Source: Bidens hawaiensis (Eukaryota; Streptophyta; Magnoliopsida; Asterales; Asteraceae). Taken from it: a DNA stretch of 64,000 nt. The stretch is from assembly GCA_021521415.1 (NCBI GenBank), contig JAIQDT010005498.1:1-64000 (forward strand). The letters are read 5' to 3'. The notes under the pieces were generated by a model. It did no database searches. It worked only from the letters and a program-made list of their open reading frames with translations, and had not been told where the DNA came from. Numbering within the stretch: position 1 is the first letter of the stretch; each line of letters begins with the position of its first letter. Position numbers and translations under genes: made by a program. Positions 11,465 through 23,273 of the stretch are shown one piece after another.

Positions 11465-13269
11465 GTTCAAGTTTTAAATAAGTAAAAAAATTTGTAAATA
11501 ATCCTTCCAACGGTTTTAAAACGGTAAATGGAAATACATCGGTTAGGTCACCACATTCGATAAATGGTCATTCTTACGTATAAGCATCTCTATACGTGCA
11601 TTCCTATATATATCAATGTGTATATATATATATATATATAACATTCAATAAATAACATTCAGGGCTGAGAAAACGTACAACCCAAACACGTAACATTCAG
11701 TGCATGCAAACACAAAGTAGGCATATGCAACATTCAGTAGTCGAAACGACTACAAACATTCAGGGTCGAGCAAACGTACAACCCAAACACGTAACATTCG
11801 GCGCATACAAACACAAGGTAGGCATACGCAACATTCAGTAGTCGAGACGACTACAACATTCGCCAAATATTGGCCATTCTAAATATATATAAATATATAT
11901 ATACATACACATTCTATAACATTCCAAGGCCTACCAATACTAGCAAGCCTATGTAAAACCATTCAAAACATTTCATCAAGTAAGAAAAACACTTAAAAAG
12001 AGTTAAACGGGGCATCAAGAACTCACCTGAGATCGATCGAATACTTGCAACAAGCTAGGAAGTTCCTAAAGGCAAAATCACAAGCAAGGGCCTGTAAATT
12101 ATACATAGCGCGTTACTAAACTAGACTGTAGGAACACTCTAGCCTAATGGGCCGTACAAGCTCAACATTTTGGCCCAAGGCCCAACACTTAGGCCAAGGC
12201 CCAACAACTTGGCCAAGGCCCAACAACTTGGCCTAAGGCCCAACACCTGGCCCAAGGCCCAACACCTTGGCCCAAGGCCTAACACCTTGGCCCAAGGCCC
12301 AATACCTGGCCCAAGGCCATAAAACTGGCCCAAGGCTCAACACTTGGCCCAAGGCCCAACACTTGGCCCAAGGCCCAAAGATAGTCAAATCGGGTCGAAT
12401 GCGCGTGCAATAAACCTTAAAACCATTTATTAACGAACCAGCCCCGAATTGACCAAACTCCATTTTAACTCTTTTAATTCATCATAATTATGTCACCCGA
12501 GTCGATAGGGTTGACGGTTCCTTTTTACAACACTTACTTAAACATTTAAACGAAAATTCGCGCACTGCCGACTCGATTGACGAAGCATTAACCACGACAA
12601 GCCCGAGCACCAAAAAGATAATTTTTCCACAGCCCTTAAACCCCCCTAGGGCTGCACAAACTGAATCGGTCGGTCACCCGATCAACTAACGCATCAAGCT
12701 CAACAATTTGCAATTCTACACCCGATAAACCCTAGTTTTCGAACTAAAATCGATTGACCGACCTAAACACCTCCAATGACCACGAAATTTTAATATGATG
12801 TACATGACATACCTAGTGGGATTTTTATGCAAAAACCTCACTCGAAACAGCCCCGGAAACGCTCAATTGGGCAGCCACCCGGTTAGCCTACAACAAGACG
12901 TTTTTCGATCAATACGCGCAATATGAGGGTCAATTAACGTGAAAAAGATTTGGGGAATCATAGTACATACCTTGAATTGAAGTTCTAAGGCTTAGAATTG
13001 GCTTCAAAAGAAAAAAAATGTGGGTCTTGGCCTTGATGAAGCTGCCGATCGCAAACAGCTTTAGGGGGGCTAGGGTTTGTTGTGTTATAACATAAGATGT
13101 TACACTCTAGTCCCTCCAGATTGAGGTGTAAGGCAAAATGGGAGGAAAAGTTAGGTTCTTTAATGTACCGGGATGACATGAAGGCTTCCGAGAAATGTCG
13201 GTTAAGTCCCGAGAGTAATACATACTCTACACGCTTTAGTTCTTCAAACCAGAGCTAACGGGTGTTACA
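11465..13269 (-). repeat. Element A 3' LTR, inner segment
   Basis: Continues the LTR begun at 702 and matches 17508-19348. It holds a short TA microsatellite (11620-11641), a roughly 100-bp unit in two tandem copies (11654-11755 and 11756-11855), each with the hairpin GTAGTCG-A(A/G)A-CGACTAC, and the minisatellite at 12161-12379. The start of the LTR on the - strand, TGTAACACCC, is at 13269. Confidence 0.9.
12161..12379. repeat. Minisatellite in A 3' LTR, unit CTTGGCCCAAGGCCCAACA
   Basis: About eleven imperfect tandem copies of an 18-19-base unit rich in the self-complementary pieces TTGGCC and GGCCCAAGGCC. The same array is in the other A LTR at 18258-18457 with a different pattern of variants, so it predates this insertion. 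The long open frames seen here on the - strand are repeat translations, not genes. Confidence 0.88.
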
Positions 13270-13695
13270 AGTCCACCCCCTTACAATGGGATTCGTCCCC
13301 GAATCCCGATGCGACAGGAACAACTGCGGATAAAGTCTCATCATTTCATCTTCGGACTCCCAAGTGGCCTCGGAACCCCTACGGTGCTTCCACTGCACCT
13401 TCACCTGCCTAACCACCTTATTTCTCAAGCGCCTCTCTTGACGCTCAAGGATAGCAATCGGTTGCTCAACGTAATTCTGCTTACGATCGAGCTCAATATC
13501 GTCAAGAGGCACATGGGCCTCCTCATCCGCTAAGCATTTCCTCAGATGAGACACGTGAAAAGTAGGATGAATTCCCGCGAGCTCCTCGGGTAAATCCAGT
13601 CTATAAGCTACCTCACCAACTCGGGCCAAAATACGGAACGGGCCAATAAACCTCGGATTGAGCTTCCCCCTCTTACGAAAACGAATAATGCCCTT
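13255..13695 (-). pseudogene. Element A integrase C-terminus with chromodomain-like tail
   Basis: Continues the integrase frame after a TAG (TGG to TAG type change) at about 13696. It reads [20 protein letters not shown], a typical integrase C-terminal module, then a chromodomain-like segment with [20 protein letters not shown] and YPQLF. In chromoviruses this tail guides integration to chromatin marks. The frame crosses the polypurine tract and ends 15 bases inside the LTR, at 13255. Confidence 0.85.
13270..13284 (-). other. Element A polypurine tract
   Basis: On the - strand AAGGGGGTGGACT runs up to the 3' LTR start TGTAACACCC. It overlaps the end of the pol reading frame. Confidence 0.85.
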
Positions 13696-15453
13696 CTAGG
13701 GAGAAACTTTTAACATAACCCGATCCCCAACCTCAAACACGATAGGCCTTCGCCTTTTATCGGCATAAGATTTTTGACGATCCTGCGCGGCCTTCATAAA
13801 TGCTTTAATCTTGTCGAGTTTCTCAGTCGCAGCCTCGACCACCTCTAAACTACCTAACTGCTTTTGACCAATGGAACCCCAACAGACAGGAGTCCTACAC
13901 CTCCTACCACACAACATCTCAAACGGTGGCATCCCAATCGTGGCGTGATAACTGTTATTATACGAAAACTCCACCAACGGTAAGTGACGGTCCCAACTAC
14001 CACCAAAGTCGATAACACAAGCCCGCAACATATCCTCGAGAGTCTGAATGGTCCTCTCGGACTGACCATCCGTCTGCGGGTGATAGGCAGTACTGATGAG
14101 GAGTTTGGTGCCCATCTCCTCGTGAAACCGTTTCCAAAACCTGGAGGTGAAACGTGTATCCCTATCCGAAACAATAGACACCGGCACCCCGTGCCTAGAG
14201 ACGATCTCACGAATAAACACATCGGCCAGCTGCTCTGAGTTAGAAGTCTCTCGAATTGGCAAGAAATGAGCGCTCTTGGTCAGTCTATCCACAATTACCC
14301 AAATGGTGTCATAATTGCCCCTATGAGTACGAGGCAGTTTAGTCACGAAATCCATGGTAAGATGTTCCCATTTCCACTCAGTTATTTCCAACGGTTGAGG
14401 TTTCCCAAATAGCTTCTGATGCTCGGCCTTAACCTGTAGACACGTCAAACACTTACTCACGTACTGAGCCACCTCAAATTTCATTGCAGGCCACCAATAA
14501 GTTTTCTTCAAGTCTTGGTACATCTTGGTCGCGCCCGGGTGAATAGAATAGCGCGACTTGTGTGCCTCATCCGAAATTTTATCTCTGAATCCTCCATACC
14601 TCGGTACCCATAAACGACCATCCTTATATTTCACCCCATCACCTACGTCTTCCAACAACTTTTCCTGACCCCAAATACGCTCTGACATAATCCATTCCAC
14701 CTGCAATGCTTCATTCTGTACGTTGGCTATTTGTTTCAAAATGTCGGGTTTGAGAATAAGCTGGTAGGATTTCACACGAATAGGTTTTGGTCTCTCCTTC
14801 CGGCTTAACGCGTCGGCCACCACGTTAGCCTTACCCGGATGGTACATGATCTCCAGGTCGTAGTCCTTAATCAACTCCAACCATCGACGCTGCCGCATAT
14901 TCAGTTCCTTTTGCTCGAAGAAATACTTTAAGCTCTTATGATCGGTATAAATAATGCAAGGAACACCGTACAAATAATGTCTCCACAACTTAAGCGCAAA
15001 CACAACCGCCGCTAGCTCTAAATCGTGTGTAGGATAATTCGCCTCATGAGGCTTCAACTGCCGCGAGGCATACGCGATGACTCGACCTCGCTGCATCAGA
15101 ACACACCCAAGCCCCTGGTAAGAGGCATCAGAATAAACCAACAAATCGTCGGTGCCATCAGGTAGAGCTAAAATCGGGGCATGCGTCAACCTGTTCTTCA
15201 ACTCGAGAAAAGCCTCCTCCTGCTCAGTACCACAAACGAACTTAACACTCTTCTTAGTCAACCTGGTCAGCGAAGAAGCAATTTTCGAAAAGTTGGGAAT
15301 AAAGCGGCGGTTATACCCCGCTAAACCCAGAAAGCTACGAATTTCAGATGGAGACTTTGGAGACTCCCATTCATTCATGGCTTCCACCTTTGCAGGATCA
15401 ACCAAAATCCCACTCGGGTTAACAACGTGCCCCAAGAACTGAACCTCGCGCAA
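13696..15453 (-). pseudogene. Element A RT end, RNase H and integrase core
   Basis: A 585-codon open stretch. RT thumb: [20 protein letters not shown] and [15 protein letters not shown]. RNase [48 protein letters not shown]. Integrase: zinc-binding [19 protein letters not shown] with [12 protein letters not shown], then the catalytic core [25 protein letters not shown] and [19 protein letters not shown], so the D, D, E triad is visible. It lacks a legitimate start of its own, being joined to the upstream RT by a frameshift near 15510, and is stopped at 13696. This is the best preserved enzyme block of element A. Confidence 0.92.
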
Positions 15454-16090
15454 CCAAAAAGAACACTTAGAAAACTTCGCATATAACTTGTTCTGTCGAG
15501 AGCTTCAGAAACTTCCATGAGATGACCGGCGTGATCGGATTCACTTTTTGAGCACACAAGAATGTCGTCGATGAACACAATAACCGAACGATCGAGCATC
15601 GGTCTACACACCTGGTTCATAAGATCCATGAACGCAGCCGGTGCGTTGGTCAAACCGAAAGACATCACCAAAAATTCATAATGTCCATAATGAGTGGGGA
15701 AGGCAGTCTTAGGAATATCTTCTTCCTGAATCTTCAGCTGATGATACCCGGACCTAAGGTCGATCTTCGAGAACCAATTAGCCCCTTGGAGTTGATCAGA
15801 TAAGTCGTCAATCCTTGGGAGTGGGTACCGATTTTTAACGGTGAGCTTAATCAACTCACGGTAGTCAATGCACATCCGCATGCTACCGTCCTTCTTTTTA
15901 ACGAACAAGACCTGGGCACCCCAAGGCAAGATGCTTGGTCGAATGAAGCTCTTTACGAGCAAGTCTTCCAACTAGGCCATAAGTTCTTTCATCTCATTTG
16001 GTGCTAGACGATAAGGGCTCGAGCAACGGGTTTTGCGCCCGGCACAAGGTCTATCTGGAACTCGACCTCGCGGTCTGGCGGCACATCTGA
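15375..16090 (-). pseudogene. Element A reverse transcriptase N-terminal and catalytic part
   Basis: The frame begins in the linker [17 protein letters not shown], has a TAG at about 15974 just before [13 protein letters not shown], then RT motifs: [35 protein letters not shown] with a catalytic Asp, [17 protein letters not shown], and [13 protein letters not shown] with the paired catalytic Asp. A 1-base deletion near 15510 shifts the frame after DHAGHLMEV. The motif spacing is that of plant chromoviruses. Confidence 0.9.
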
Positions 16091-16144
16091 CAAATTATCT
16101 GAAAATACATCCGGGTAGCCACCTCGGTTTTCATATTTATAGCA

Positions 16145-16580
16145 TTACGCCAGATACGCCCCGCAACCCCGCCGCATCAACCTCCCCGCTTTAAGCATAG
16201 ATATGATGAGTGGCGTCGCACCATTCTGATCACCGAAGACAGTGATTTGGGTCCCATCCGGGGCCCTCAGACGAACAAGCTTCTGACCACAAATGATTTG
16301 AGCATCAACACTCGCGAGCCAATCCATCCCGAGCACCACATTGAAGCAACCAAGCGCATCAAATACTACCGCACCGGAAACCTATTCCCAGACAACTCGA
16401 TGGAACAACCCTGAATAGCCCTAGACACGGACACGGATTTTCTTACGGCGACCTCAACCTCAAACACATCGACTACGCGCTCGGGTGATTTATTCAACGA
16501 GGAACAGAAAGCGGTAGACACAAAACTTCTACTGGCGCCCGAATTAAATAAGACTGACGCTGGTAATTCATCAAGTAGAA
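16145..16580 (-). pseudogene. Element A aspartic protease remnant, active site mutated
   Basis: The active-site motif reads NSGASRSFVSTAF where the family has Asp-Ser-Gly; the first codon is AAT at 16543-16545, so the catalytic Asp is lost by one base change. Downstream, VLGMDWLASVDAQI is the conserved second half of the fold. Frames are interrupted between the two. No gag is found upstream. Confidence 0.8.
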
Positions 16581-17138
16581 AGGTATCTGGGATACAACAT
16601 CACGCTCCTACTTAGCTAAACAGTTGCTCATACATTCTTGAAGGAGCGAGGAATTTAAGCGGTCAAGTACCAAGGAACCCAGAGTGACAGTATGCTACGC
16701 CTCAGCTAAACAATTATGCGCAAAGCGTTCGAGAGGATGAGAAACGAACAGGAGAATTTAGGGAATAAGATAAACTTTAACGCTAACGACTCGAGAGTTA
16801 GCCAAATCCTATCCCTACAAAGACGGAACCCTAACATAGTCAGACACAAGTGGTATTTAAAACATGGAAGGTAAGAGTAAACTGCTAATAACGTTGATCA
16901 AGTGTTATTAGTCGTTTACTTCACCGTCTCGTTCTAAGCACCCCCTGCCCCTACCCACATTAGCATTCTATCTAATACTTTACAATTAATCACATACTGG
17001 AAACTTTCAAATTCAAAGGAATGACTAAATAATTTAAAGTTACCTCTTGGCGTGCAGCTACTCGCGGTGGGCATACTGGTCTCTTTTCTTACAGTTCGAG
17101 TCCAAGCATTCGGGGATGCTCGGATCCCTCGAACCATG
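16581..17138 (-). other. Element A leader; gag absent
   Basis: Between the protease remnant and the primer site only about 560 bases remain, with no gag core or CCHC knuckle in any frame. Related chromoviruses carry a gag of well over 1 kb here, so I infer an internal deletion. The small open frame at 16934-17182 runs into the LTR and is not supported. Confidence 0.7.
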
Positions 17139-17150
17139 GCTCTGATACCA
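17139..17150 (-). other. Element A primer-binding site (initiator Met)
   Basis: TGGTATCAGAGC on the - strand, three bases from the 5' LTR end; complementary to the 3' end of plant initiator-Met tRNA. Confidence 0.93.
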
Positions 17151-17153
17151 ACT

Positions 17154-17642
17154 TGTAAGGCCCCAAACCCCGGGAACCCCACAGTTGGTAATCATTCATA
17201 ACACTCGTAAAATTAAATAAACTTAAAAACCGTTTCTTCCATTAAAAACAACGTATCAGAGTATCAATTTTGCGAAAAACATGAATTATGAAATAAGTTC
17301 CCGAAACCCGGGAATTTTGCCCAAAATCCAAAGTAAATATAACTTTTATAAGTTTCCTTGAAATAAAATATTCATAACAATTCTTCCGTCCAGTATGCCC
17401 TTCACCATCCCAGTAGCTCCGTGCACGTCCAAGCGATAAGGCATCCTCTTCCAAATCCTGAAACTTACACTAACATGCACACAAAGTCAGCTTAAGCTGA
17501 GTGAGTTCAAGTTTTAAATAAGTAACAAAATTTGTAAATAATCCTTCAAACGGTTTTAAAACGGTAAATGGAAATACATCGGTTAGGTCACCACATTCGA
17601 TAAATGGTCATTCTTACGTATAAGCATCTCTATACGTGCATT

Positions 17643-17707
<65 letters not shown>

Positions 17708-17948
17708 CATTCAATAAATAACATTCAGGGCTGAGAAAACGTACAACCCAAACACGTAACATTCAGCGCATGCAAACACAAAGTAGGCATACGCAACATT
17801 CAGTAGTCGAAACGACTACAAACATTCAGGGTCGAGCAAACGTACAACCCAAACACGTAACATTCGGCGCATACAAACACAATGTAGGCATACGCAACAT
17901 TCAGTAGTCGAGACGACTACAACATTCGCCAAATATTGGCCATTCTAA

Positions 17949-17979
<31 letters not shown>

Positions 17980-19348
17980 CACATTCTATAACATTCCAAG
18001 GCCTACCAATACTAGCAAGCCTATGTAAAACCATTCAAAACATTTCATCAAGTAAGAAAAACACTTAGGTGTGCATGCTAGCCCAAAACTTAAAAAGAGT
18101 TAAACGGGGCATTAAGAACTCACCTGAGATCGATCAAATACTTGCAACAAGCTAGGAAGTTCCTAAGGGAAAAATCACAAGCAAGGGCCTGTAAATTATA
18201 CATAACGCGTTACTAAACTAGGCTGTAGGAACACTCTAGCCTAAAGCGCCGTACAAGCCCAACACTTTGGCTCAAGGCCCAACACTTTGGCCCAAGGCCC
18301 AACAACTTGGCCCAAGGCCCAACAACTTGGCCCAAGGCCCAACACCTGGCCCAAGGCCCAACACCATGGCCCAAGGCCCAACACCTGGCCCAAGGCCCAA
18401 TACTTGGCCCAAGGCCCAATACTTGGCCCAAGGCCCAATACTTGGCCCAAGGCCCAAAGATAGTCAAATCGGGTCGAATGCGCGTGCAATAAACCTTAAA
18501 ACCATTTATTAACGAACCAGCCCCGAATGGACCAAACTCCATTTTAACTCTTTTAATTCATCATAATTATGTCACCCGAGTCGATAGGGTTAACGGTTCC
18601 TTTTTACAACACTTACTTAAACATTTAAACGAAAATTCGCGCACCGCCGACTCGATTGACGAAGCATTAACCACGACAGCCCCGAGCACCAAAAAGATAA
18701 TTTTTCCACAGCCCTTAAACTCCCCTAGGGCTGCACAAACTGAATCGGTTGGTCACCCGATCAACTAACGCATCAAGCTTAACAATTTGCAATTCCACAC
18801 CCGATAAACCCTAGTTTTTGAACAAAAATTGATTGACCGACCTAAAAACCTCCAATGACCACAAAATTTTAATATGATGTACATGACATACCTAGTGGGA
18901 TTTTGATGTGAAAACCTCACTCGAAACAGCCTCGGAAACACTCAATTGGGCAGCCACCCGGTTAGCCTACAACAAGACGTTTTTCGATCAATACGCGCAA
19001 TATGAGGGTCAATTAACGTGAAAAAGATTTGGGGAATCGTAGTACGTACCTTGAATTGAAGTTCTAAGGCTTAGAATTGGCTGAAAAAGAAAAAAAATAT
19101 GGGTCTTGGCCTTGATGAAGCTGCCGATCGCAAAGAGCTTTAGGGGGGCTAGGGTTTGTTGTGTTATTATATAAGATGTTACACTCTAGTCCCTCCAGAT
19201 TGAGGTGTAAGGCAAAAAGGGAGGAAAATTTAGGTTCTTTAATGTACCGGGATGACGTGAAGGCTTCCGAGAAACGTCGGTTAAGTCCCGAGAGTTATAC
19301 ATACTCTACAAGCTTTAGTTCTTCAAACCGGAGCTAACGGGTGTTACA
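17154..19348 (-). repeat. Element A 5' LTR
   Basis: 2195 bp, from TGTAACACCC at 19348 to CCTTACA at 17154 on the - strand. It contains a 62-bp TA microsatellite (17645-17706), much longer than in the partner LTR, the tandem duplication with GTAGTCG hairpins (17721-17922), the GGCCCAAGGCCCAA minisatellite, and about 24 extra bases near 18067 not in the other LTR. GGTTT target copy follows at 19349-19353. Confidence 0.93.
18258..18457. repeat. Minisatellite in A 5' LTR
   Basis: Second copy of the GGCCCAAGGCCCAACA-type array. Units are more uniform than at 12161-12379, which suggests local homogenisation since insertion. Confidence 0.88.
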
Positions 19349-19353
19349 GGTTT

Positions 19354-19560
19354 CATGGAGATCACTCACCCATTATCATCCCCAGAGATTGATAACCCTA
19401 ACTCATGGTAGATTCTATCCTACATCATGGCCAACATCACCCAACAACACCAATTCCATGGCCGTGAAAATGAAAATGCCCCGGCACACATCAACCGTTT
19501 TACTCGACATGCAAAGGTCCATTGGCGATATCGCTCGATGATTGGATGAGAGACCCCCAG
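19354..19560 (+). pseudogene. Element C gag, fragment after element A
   Basis: Resumes after the GGTTT duplication. One frame reads MANITQQHQFHGRENENAPA and HINRFTRHAKV, aligned to the B gag region around NTIAHSAQFHGLLHENPHS. The frame breaks near 19540 and the rest of the gag core and knuckle is missing, so a deletion joins it to the gag-protease linker at about 19590. Confidence 0.65.
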
Positions 19561-19589
19561 GATAGTTTTCAGGTTCTACTCAGCAGAAT

Positions 19590-20726
19590 GCAGCCGCTCA
19601 ACTAAAGGCGATTACTACTCGTAGCGGCAGGTTTTTGGGTCCCGAGTTAATAAGAGGTGAGGTTGAAGCAGAAGATGAGGAGGCGATGGATGAAGAGATC
19701 GAGATGGAAGTGTTGGGCAAAGTGCAGAACACTGCACCAGTTGCACCGCAAGTATAGAAGAAGCCGGTTGAAGTCCGGCCATCACATGTGATTGATCACT
19801 CTCGTGTCCCGTATCCCGCTCGCATAAAACATCAAAAATACACGCGAAAGTACGACCACTTTCTCGACATGTTCCGACAGTTGAAGATTAATCTTCCTTT
19901 CATTGAAACTCTCCAACACGTGCCGAAATACGTGAAGTTTTTGGAGGACCTTTTGAAGAGGACGGATAGGTTGGGGGAGGTTTCATCAATTCCCCTTATG
20001 GGAGATTGTTCGGCGGTAGTGTTGAACCGCGTACCCAAGAAGTTGTCGGATCCGGGAGTGTTTACGATTCCTTGCTTGTTTGGTAGTGATGTGATGATGC
20101 ATGCATTGGCAGATTTAGGGGTGAGTATTAATTTGATGCCGTATTCTTTGTACTAGAAGTTGGAGTTGGGCGAGCTTACACCGACTCGCATGTCGTTGTC
20201 ATTGGCCGATCGTTCGGTTAAGTATCCGGGGGGTATTATCGAGAATTTGCTAGTGAAGGTTGATAAGTTTGTGTTCCCGGTGAATTTTGTGGTGCCCGAC
20301 ATGGAAGCCGACGAGAAGGTCCCCATCATTCTTGGTCGTCCGTTCCTACGTACCGAAAAGGCACTAATCGATGTGTATGATGGGAGGATCACACTTCGGG
20401 TTGGTGATGTGAATGCAACTTATAATGTCGCGAGGTCGATGAAGCATCCGGGTGATCAAGATGATTTCAATGGTCCATGCCATTCGATTTATTTGATTAA
20501 CTATTTTATTGCATGTGTGGATAGCTGTTTCGATCATATTTGTGGTGCGGATCTCGTGGGAGGTAGTGGTATAGTAGATTATGAGAACGATTCGGTTTGT
20601 GATGAGTTGGTTGAGATTTTGGGTTTGCCCGAGATGATAGAGGTGAATGAGATTAGTTGTGAGAGTGAGGCGGGTTCCGCTGGAATTGAAAGTACTCCTG
20701 TCACACTTGGAGTATGCTTATCTTGA
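19590..20726 (+). pseudogene. Element C gag-pol linker and aspartic protease
   Basis: QLKAITTRSGRFLGPEL matches the Athila junction motif seen in B. An acidic linker follows, with a TAG near 19755, then YPARIKHQKYTRKYDHFLDM and the protease core ALADLGVSINLMPYSLY. A TAG at 20157-20159 interrupts it, and the frame continues with MSLSLADRSVKYPGGIIENL, VPIILGRPFLRTEKALIDVY. Apart from these stops the block is well preserved. Confidence 0.87.
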
Positions 20727-20744
20727 TGAGGGCTCGAACTTGCC

Positions 20745-22434
20745 CATTATTGTGTCATCCAAATTGACGTAATAGGAGAGTTTGAAGTTGATAGACGTAT
20801 TGAAGTTGTATAAGGGGGCGATTGCATGGAGACTTTCCGATAATCAAGGTATTAGCACCACTTTTTGCACGCATCGGATTTTAATGGAGGATGAGTACAA
20901 ACCGGTGGTGTAACCACAAAGACATCTTAATCCAAATATGCAAGAGGTGGTGAAAAAGGAGGTATTGAAATTGATGGACGCTGGGATGATCTAACCGATT
21001 TCTGACTCTTCCTGGGTGAGCCTAACCCAAGTTGTTCCGAAGAAGGGAGGCATGACTGTGTTGATGAATGAGAAGAATTAGCTTACCCCTTTGCGTACGG
21101 TTACCGGTTGGCGTGTGTGTATTAAATATCGGAGATTGAACGATGCCACCAGGAAAGACCGCTTCCCATTTCCGTTTATTGATCAGATGTTGGAGCGTTT
21201 GGTAGGTCAGCAGTTTTATTGTTTTCTTGACGGTTTTTCGGGTTATTTTCAAAATCCCCACTGCACCGGAAGACTAAGAGAAGACGACTTTTACATGTCC
21301 CTATGGCACGGTTGCGTACCAGCGCATGCCGTTTGGACTATGTAACGCTTCGGCTACCTTTCAGCGTTGTATGGTGGCCATCTTTCAGGATATGATTGAG
21401 ACGTCCATGGAGGTATTTACGGACGATTTTTTGGTTTACGGTAATTCTTTCGATCATTGTTTGGATAATCTTGAGAAGATGTTGAAGAGGTGTATTGAAA
21501 CAAAGTTGATGTTGAATTGGGGAAAATCCCATTTTATGGTGACGGAAGGGATCGTGTTGGGACATAAGATCTCGAGAGATGGTATAGAGGTGGATCAGGA
21601 AAATATTGATACTATAAGTAGACTTCCTCTACCGACGAATGTTAAGACGATTAGGAGTTTCTTGGTTCATGCAGGATTCTATCGGCGGTTTATCAATGAC
21701 TTTTCAAAAATCACCCGCCGGATGACCCGACTCCTCAAGAAAGATGTACCGTTTGTCTTTGACGAGGAGCGTTTGAAGGCGTTCACGTATTTGAAAGAAA
21801 AGCTCGTAAGTTCTCCCTTTCTTTATTCTCCCGATTGGAGCTCATTGATGCTAGCAAATATGCGGTTGGAGATGTTTTGGGGCAAAGACGAGATAAACAA
21901 TTTCACCCCATCTATTATGCTAGCAATACGTTGAACGATGCTCAAGAGAACTACACCACCACCGAGAAGGAACTTTTAGCTGCTGTGTTTGCATTTGACA
22001 AGTTCCGCTTGAATCTCGTACTTTCAAAGATCACTGTTTTTACCGATCATGCGTCTTTGCGTTTCCTCTTTCAGAAGAAAGAAGCGAAGCCTCGTCTTAT
22101 ACGGTGGATTCTCCTACTTTCTGAGTTTGACATCAAGATCAAAGATATGAGGGGTGCGGAAAACGTAGCGGTCGATCATTTATCCTGTCTAGAAGATCCT
22201 AAGAGAGAAGAGTTGCGTGAGGAGGAGATTGGAGATACATTCCCTCATGAGTCGATCGATTTTGTTGCGGCTGAGAAGCAAGGTATGCCATGGTTCACTG
22301 AATTTGCTAATTATTTGGCTAATGGTTTTATGTTGGAGGGTATGACTATGCAACAAAAGAGAAAGTTTTTCTGGGATGTGAATAGGTATGTGTGGGATGA
22401 CCCATTTTTGTTTAAGATTGGTGGTGATTAGATT
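20745..22434 (+). pseudogene. Element C reverse transcriptase and RNase H, multiply broken
   Basis: RT pieces: VVPKKGGMTVL, WRVCIKYRRLNDATRKDRFP (the usual CIDYRR has become CIKYRR), FLDGFSGYFQNP, a frameshift near 21320, then MPFGLCNASATFQRCM and MEVFTDDFLVYG with the catalytic Asp pair. IRSFLVHAGFYRRFI and FSKITRRMTRLLKKD follow. RNase H (21835-22431) reads [37 protein letters not shown] and VFTDHASLRFLFQKK. Stops lie at about 20910, 20992, 21080 and 22432. Confidence 0.87.
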
Positions 22435-22782
22435 TTGCGAAGATGTGTGACGAAAGAGGAAGGTTGGGAAATTCCCAAGCATGTTCATGAAGGGTTGACC
22501 GTGCATGGTACCGCGCAGAAGGTGTTTGATAGTGATTTCTATTGGCCGACAATTGTTAAAGATGCTGAGGAGTTTGTGAAGCTTTGTGATGCATGCCAAC
22601 GAACAGGTAATATTTCTTCCAAGAATGAGATGCCTCAAAACCCCATACAAATTCTTGAAATCTTTGATGTTTGGGGTATCGACTTCATGGGACCATTTCC
22701 TATGTCGAACAGTAATAATTATATTTTAGTGGCAATTAATTATGTGTCGAAGTGGTTAGAAGCCCAAGCATTGGCTACGAAT
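22435..22782 (+). pseudogene. Element C integrase, N-terminal half
   Basis: Reads [20 protein letters not shown] and [20 protein letters not shown], then the first catalytic motif [14 protein letters not shown] and [17 protein letters not shown]. It is cut at 22782 by element D within the codons for an Ala-Thr-Asn motif. The target duplication CGAAT is 22778-22782, and the frame resumes at 46873 as NDARVVVKFLKKLF. Confidence 0.9.
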
Positions 22783-23192
22783 TGTAGGTTCCCAGCCGGA
22801 TCTACACGGAATATCTCGTTCTACGTAGGTGCGGAATCCCTACGTAAGACGATACGAGCGTAGAAGACGATACACGTAACACGATCAAACACACGTTACA
22901 ATAAACAAAGACACGTTGTATTGCAACTGGAAACACGTGATTCACTGATCACCGATTACACAACTCGTAAACTCGTTACCTCTAATTCTCTGAAACACAG
23001 CCGTAACCTAGCAGTTTATATAACACGACAACTTCGCCTAGCATGTTTAGGCGAAGTTGTTCCTAACTTCGCTTGTTCCACAAGTTCGCCTATATCAGCG
23101 AACTTGTGAGAACTTCGCTTACATCCAAATACAAATCCAACTAACTCGATTACAGACACTAGACACTGAACTACTGACATCATGTACCAACA
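22783..23192 (-). repeat. Element D 3' LTR
   Basis: 410 bp. It carries a near-perfect hairpin at 23028-23060 (13-bp arms ACAACTTCGCCTA around a 7-base loop), a second at 23079-23108 (11-bp arms CACAAGTTCGC), and on the - strand a TATA box TTATATAAA at 23015-23023, five bases beyond the first palindrome. Confidence 0.93.
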
Positions 23193-23208
23193 GACTCCCC
23201 CTTGGCAG
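23193..23208 (-). other. Element D polypurine tract
   Basis: CTGCCAAGGGGGAGTC on the - strand, abutting the 3' LTR. Similar CAGGGGGAG motifs recur inside the extra ORF at 24241-24252 and 24376-24387. Confidence 0.9.
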
Positions 23209-23273
23209 TAGCTTCATATCTCTATCTTCAAGCACGTGTCTTGTAATCTTTAACAATCTTGTATCTTTCATCT

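Larger units (their letters stand above)
702..19348 (-). mobile_element. Element A: Tekay-like Ty3 chromovirus, gag-less, with B nested in its 3' LTR
   Basis: It is flanked by perfect 5-bp target duplications GGTTT (697-701 and 19349-19353). The LTRs are TG...CA on the - strand: the 5' LTR is 17154-19348 and the 3' LTR is 702-1056 joined to 11465-13269 around element B. The initiator-Met primer site is 17139-17150 and the polypurine tract 13270-13284. Pol order is protease, RT, RNase H, integrase, chromodomain-like tail. Only about 3.9 kb lies between the LTRs and no gag is present, so the element is internally deleted. It sits in the element C gag. Confidence 0.9.

Noticed and set aside
12139..12463. 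Trp/Gly/Leu-rich frames such as those at 12139-12463 and 18213-18542
   Set aside because: They are translations of the GGCCCAAGGCCCAACA minisatellite; periodic, low complexity, in LTR DNA.
17139..17150. tRNA-like matches at the primer sites (also 9751, 46449, 55393)
   Set aside because: Only 12-18 bases matching tRNA 3' ends; they are primer-binding sites, not tRNA genes.
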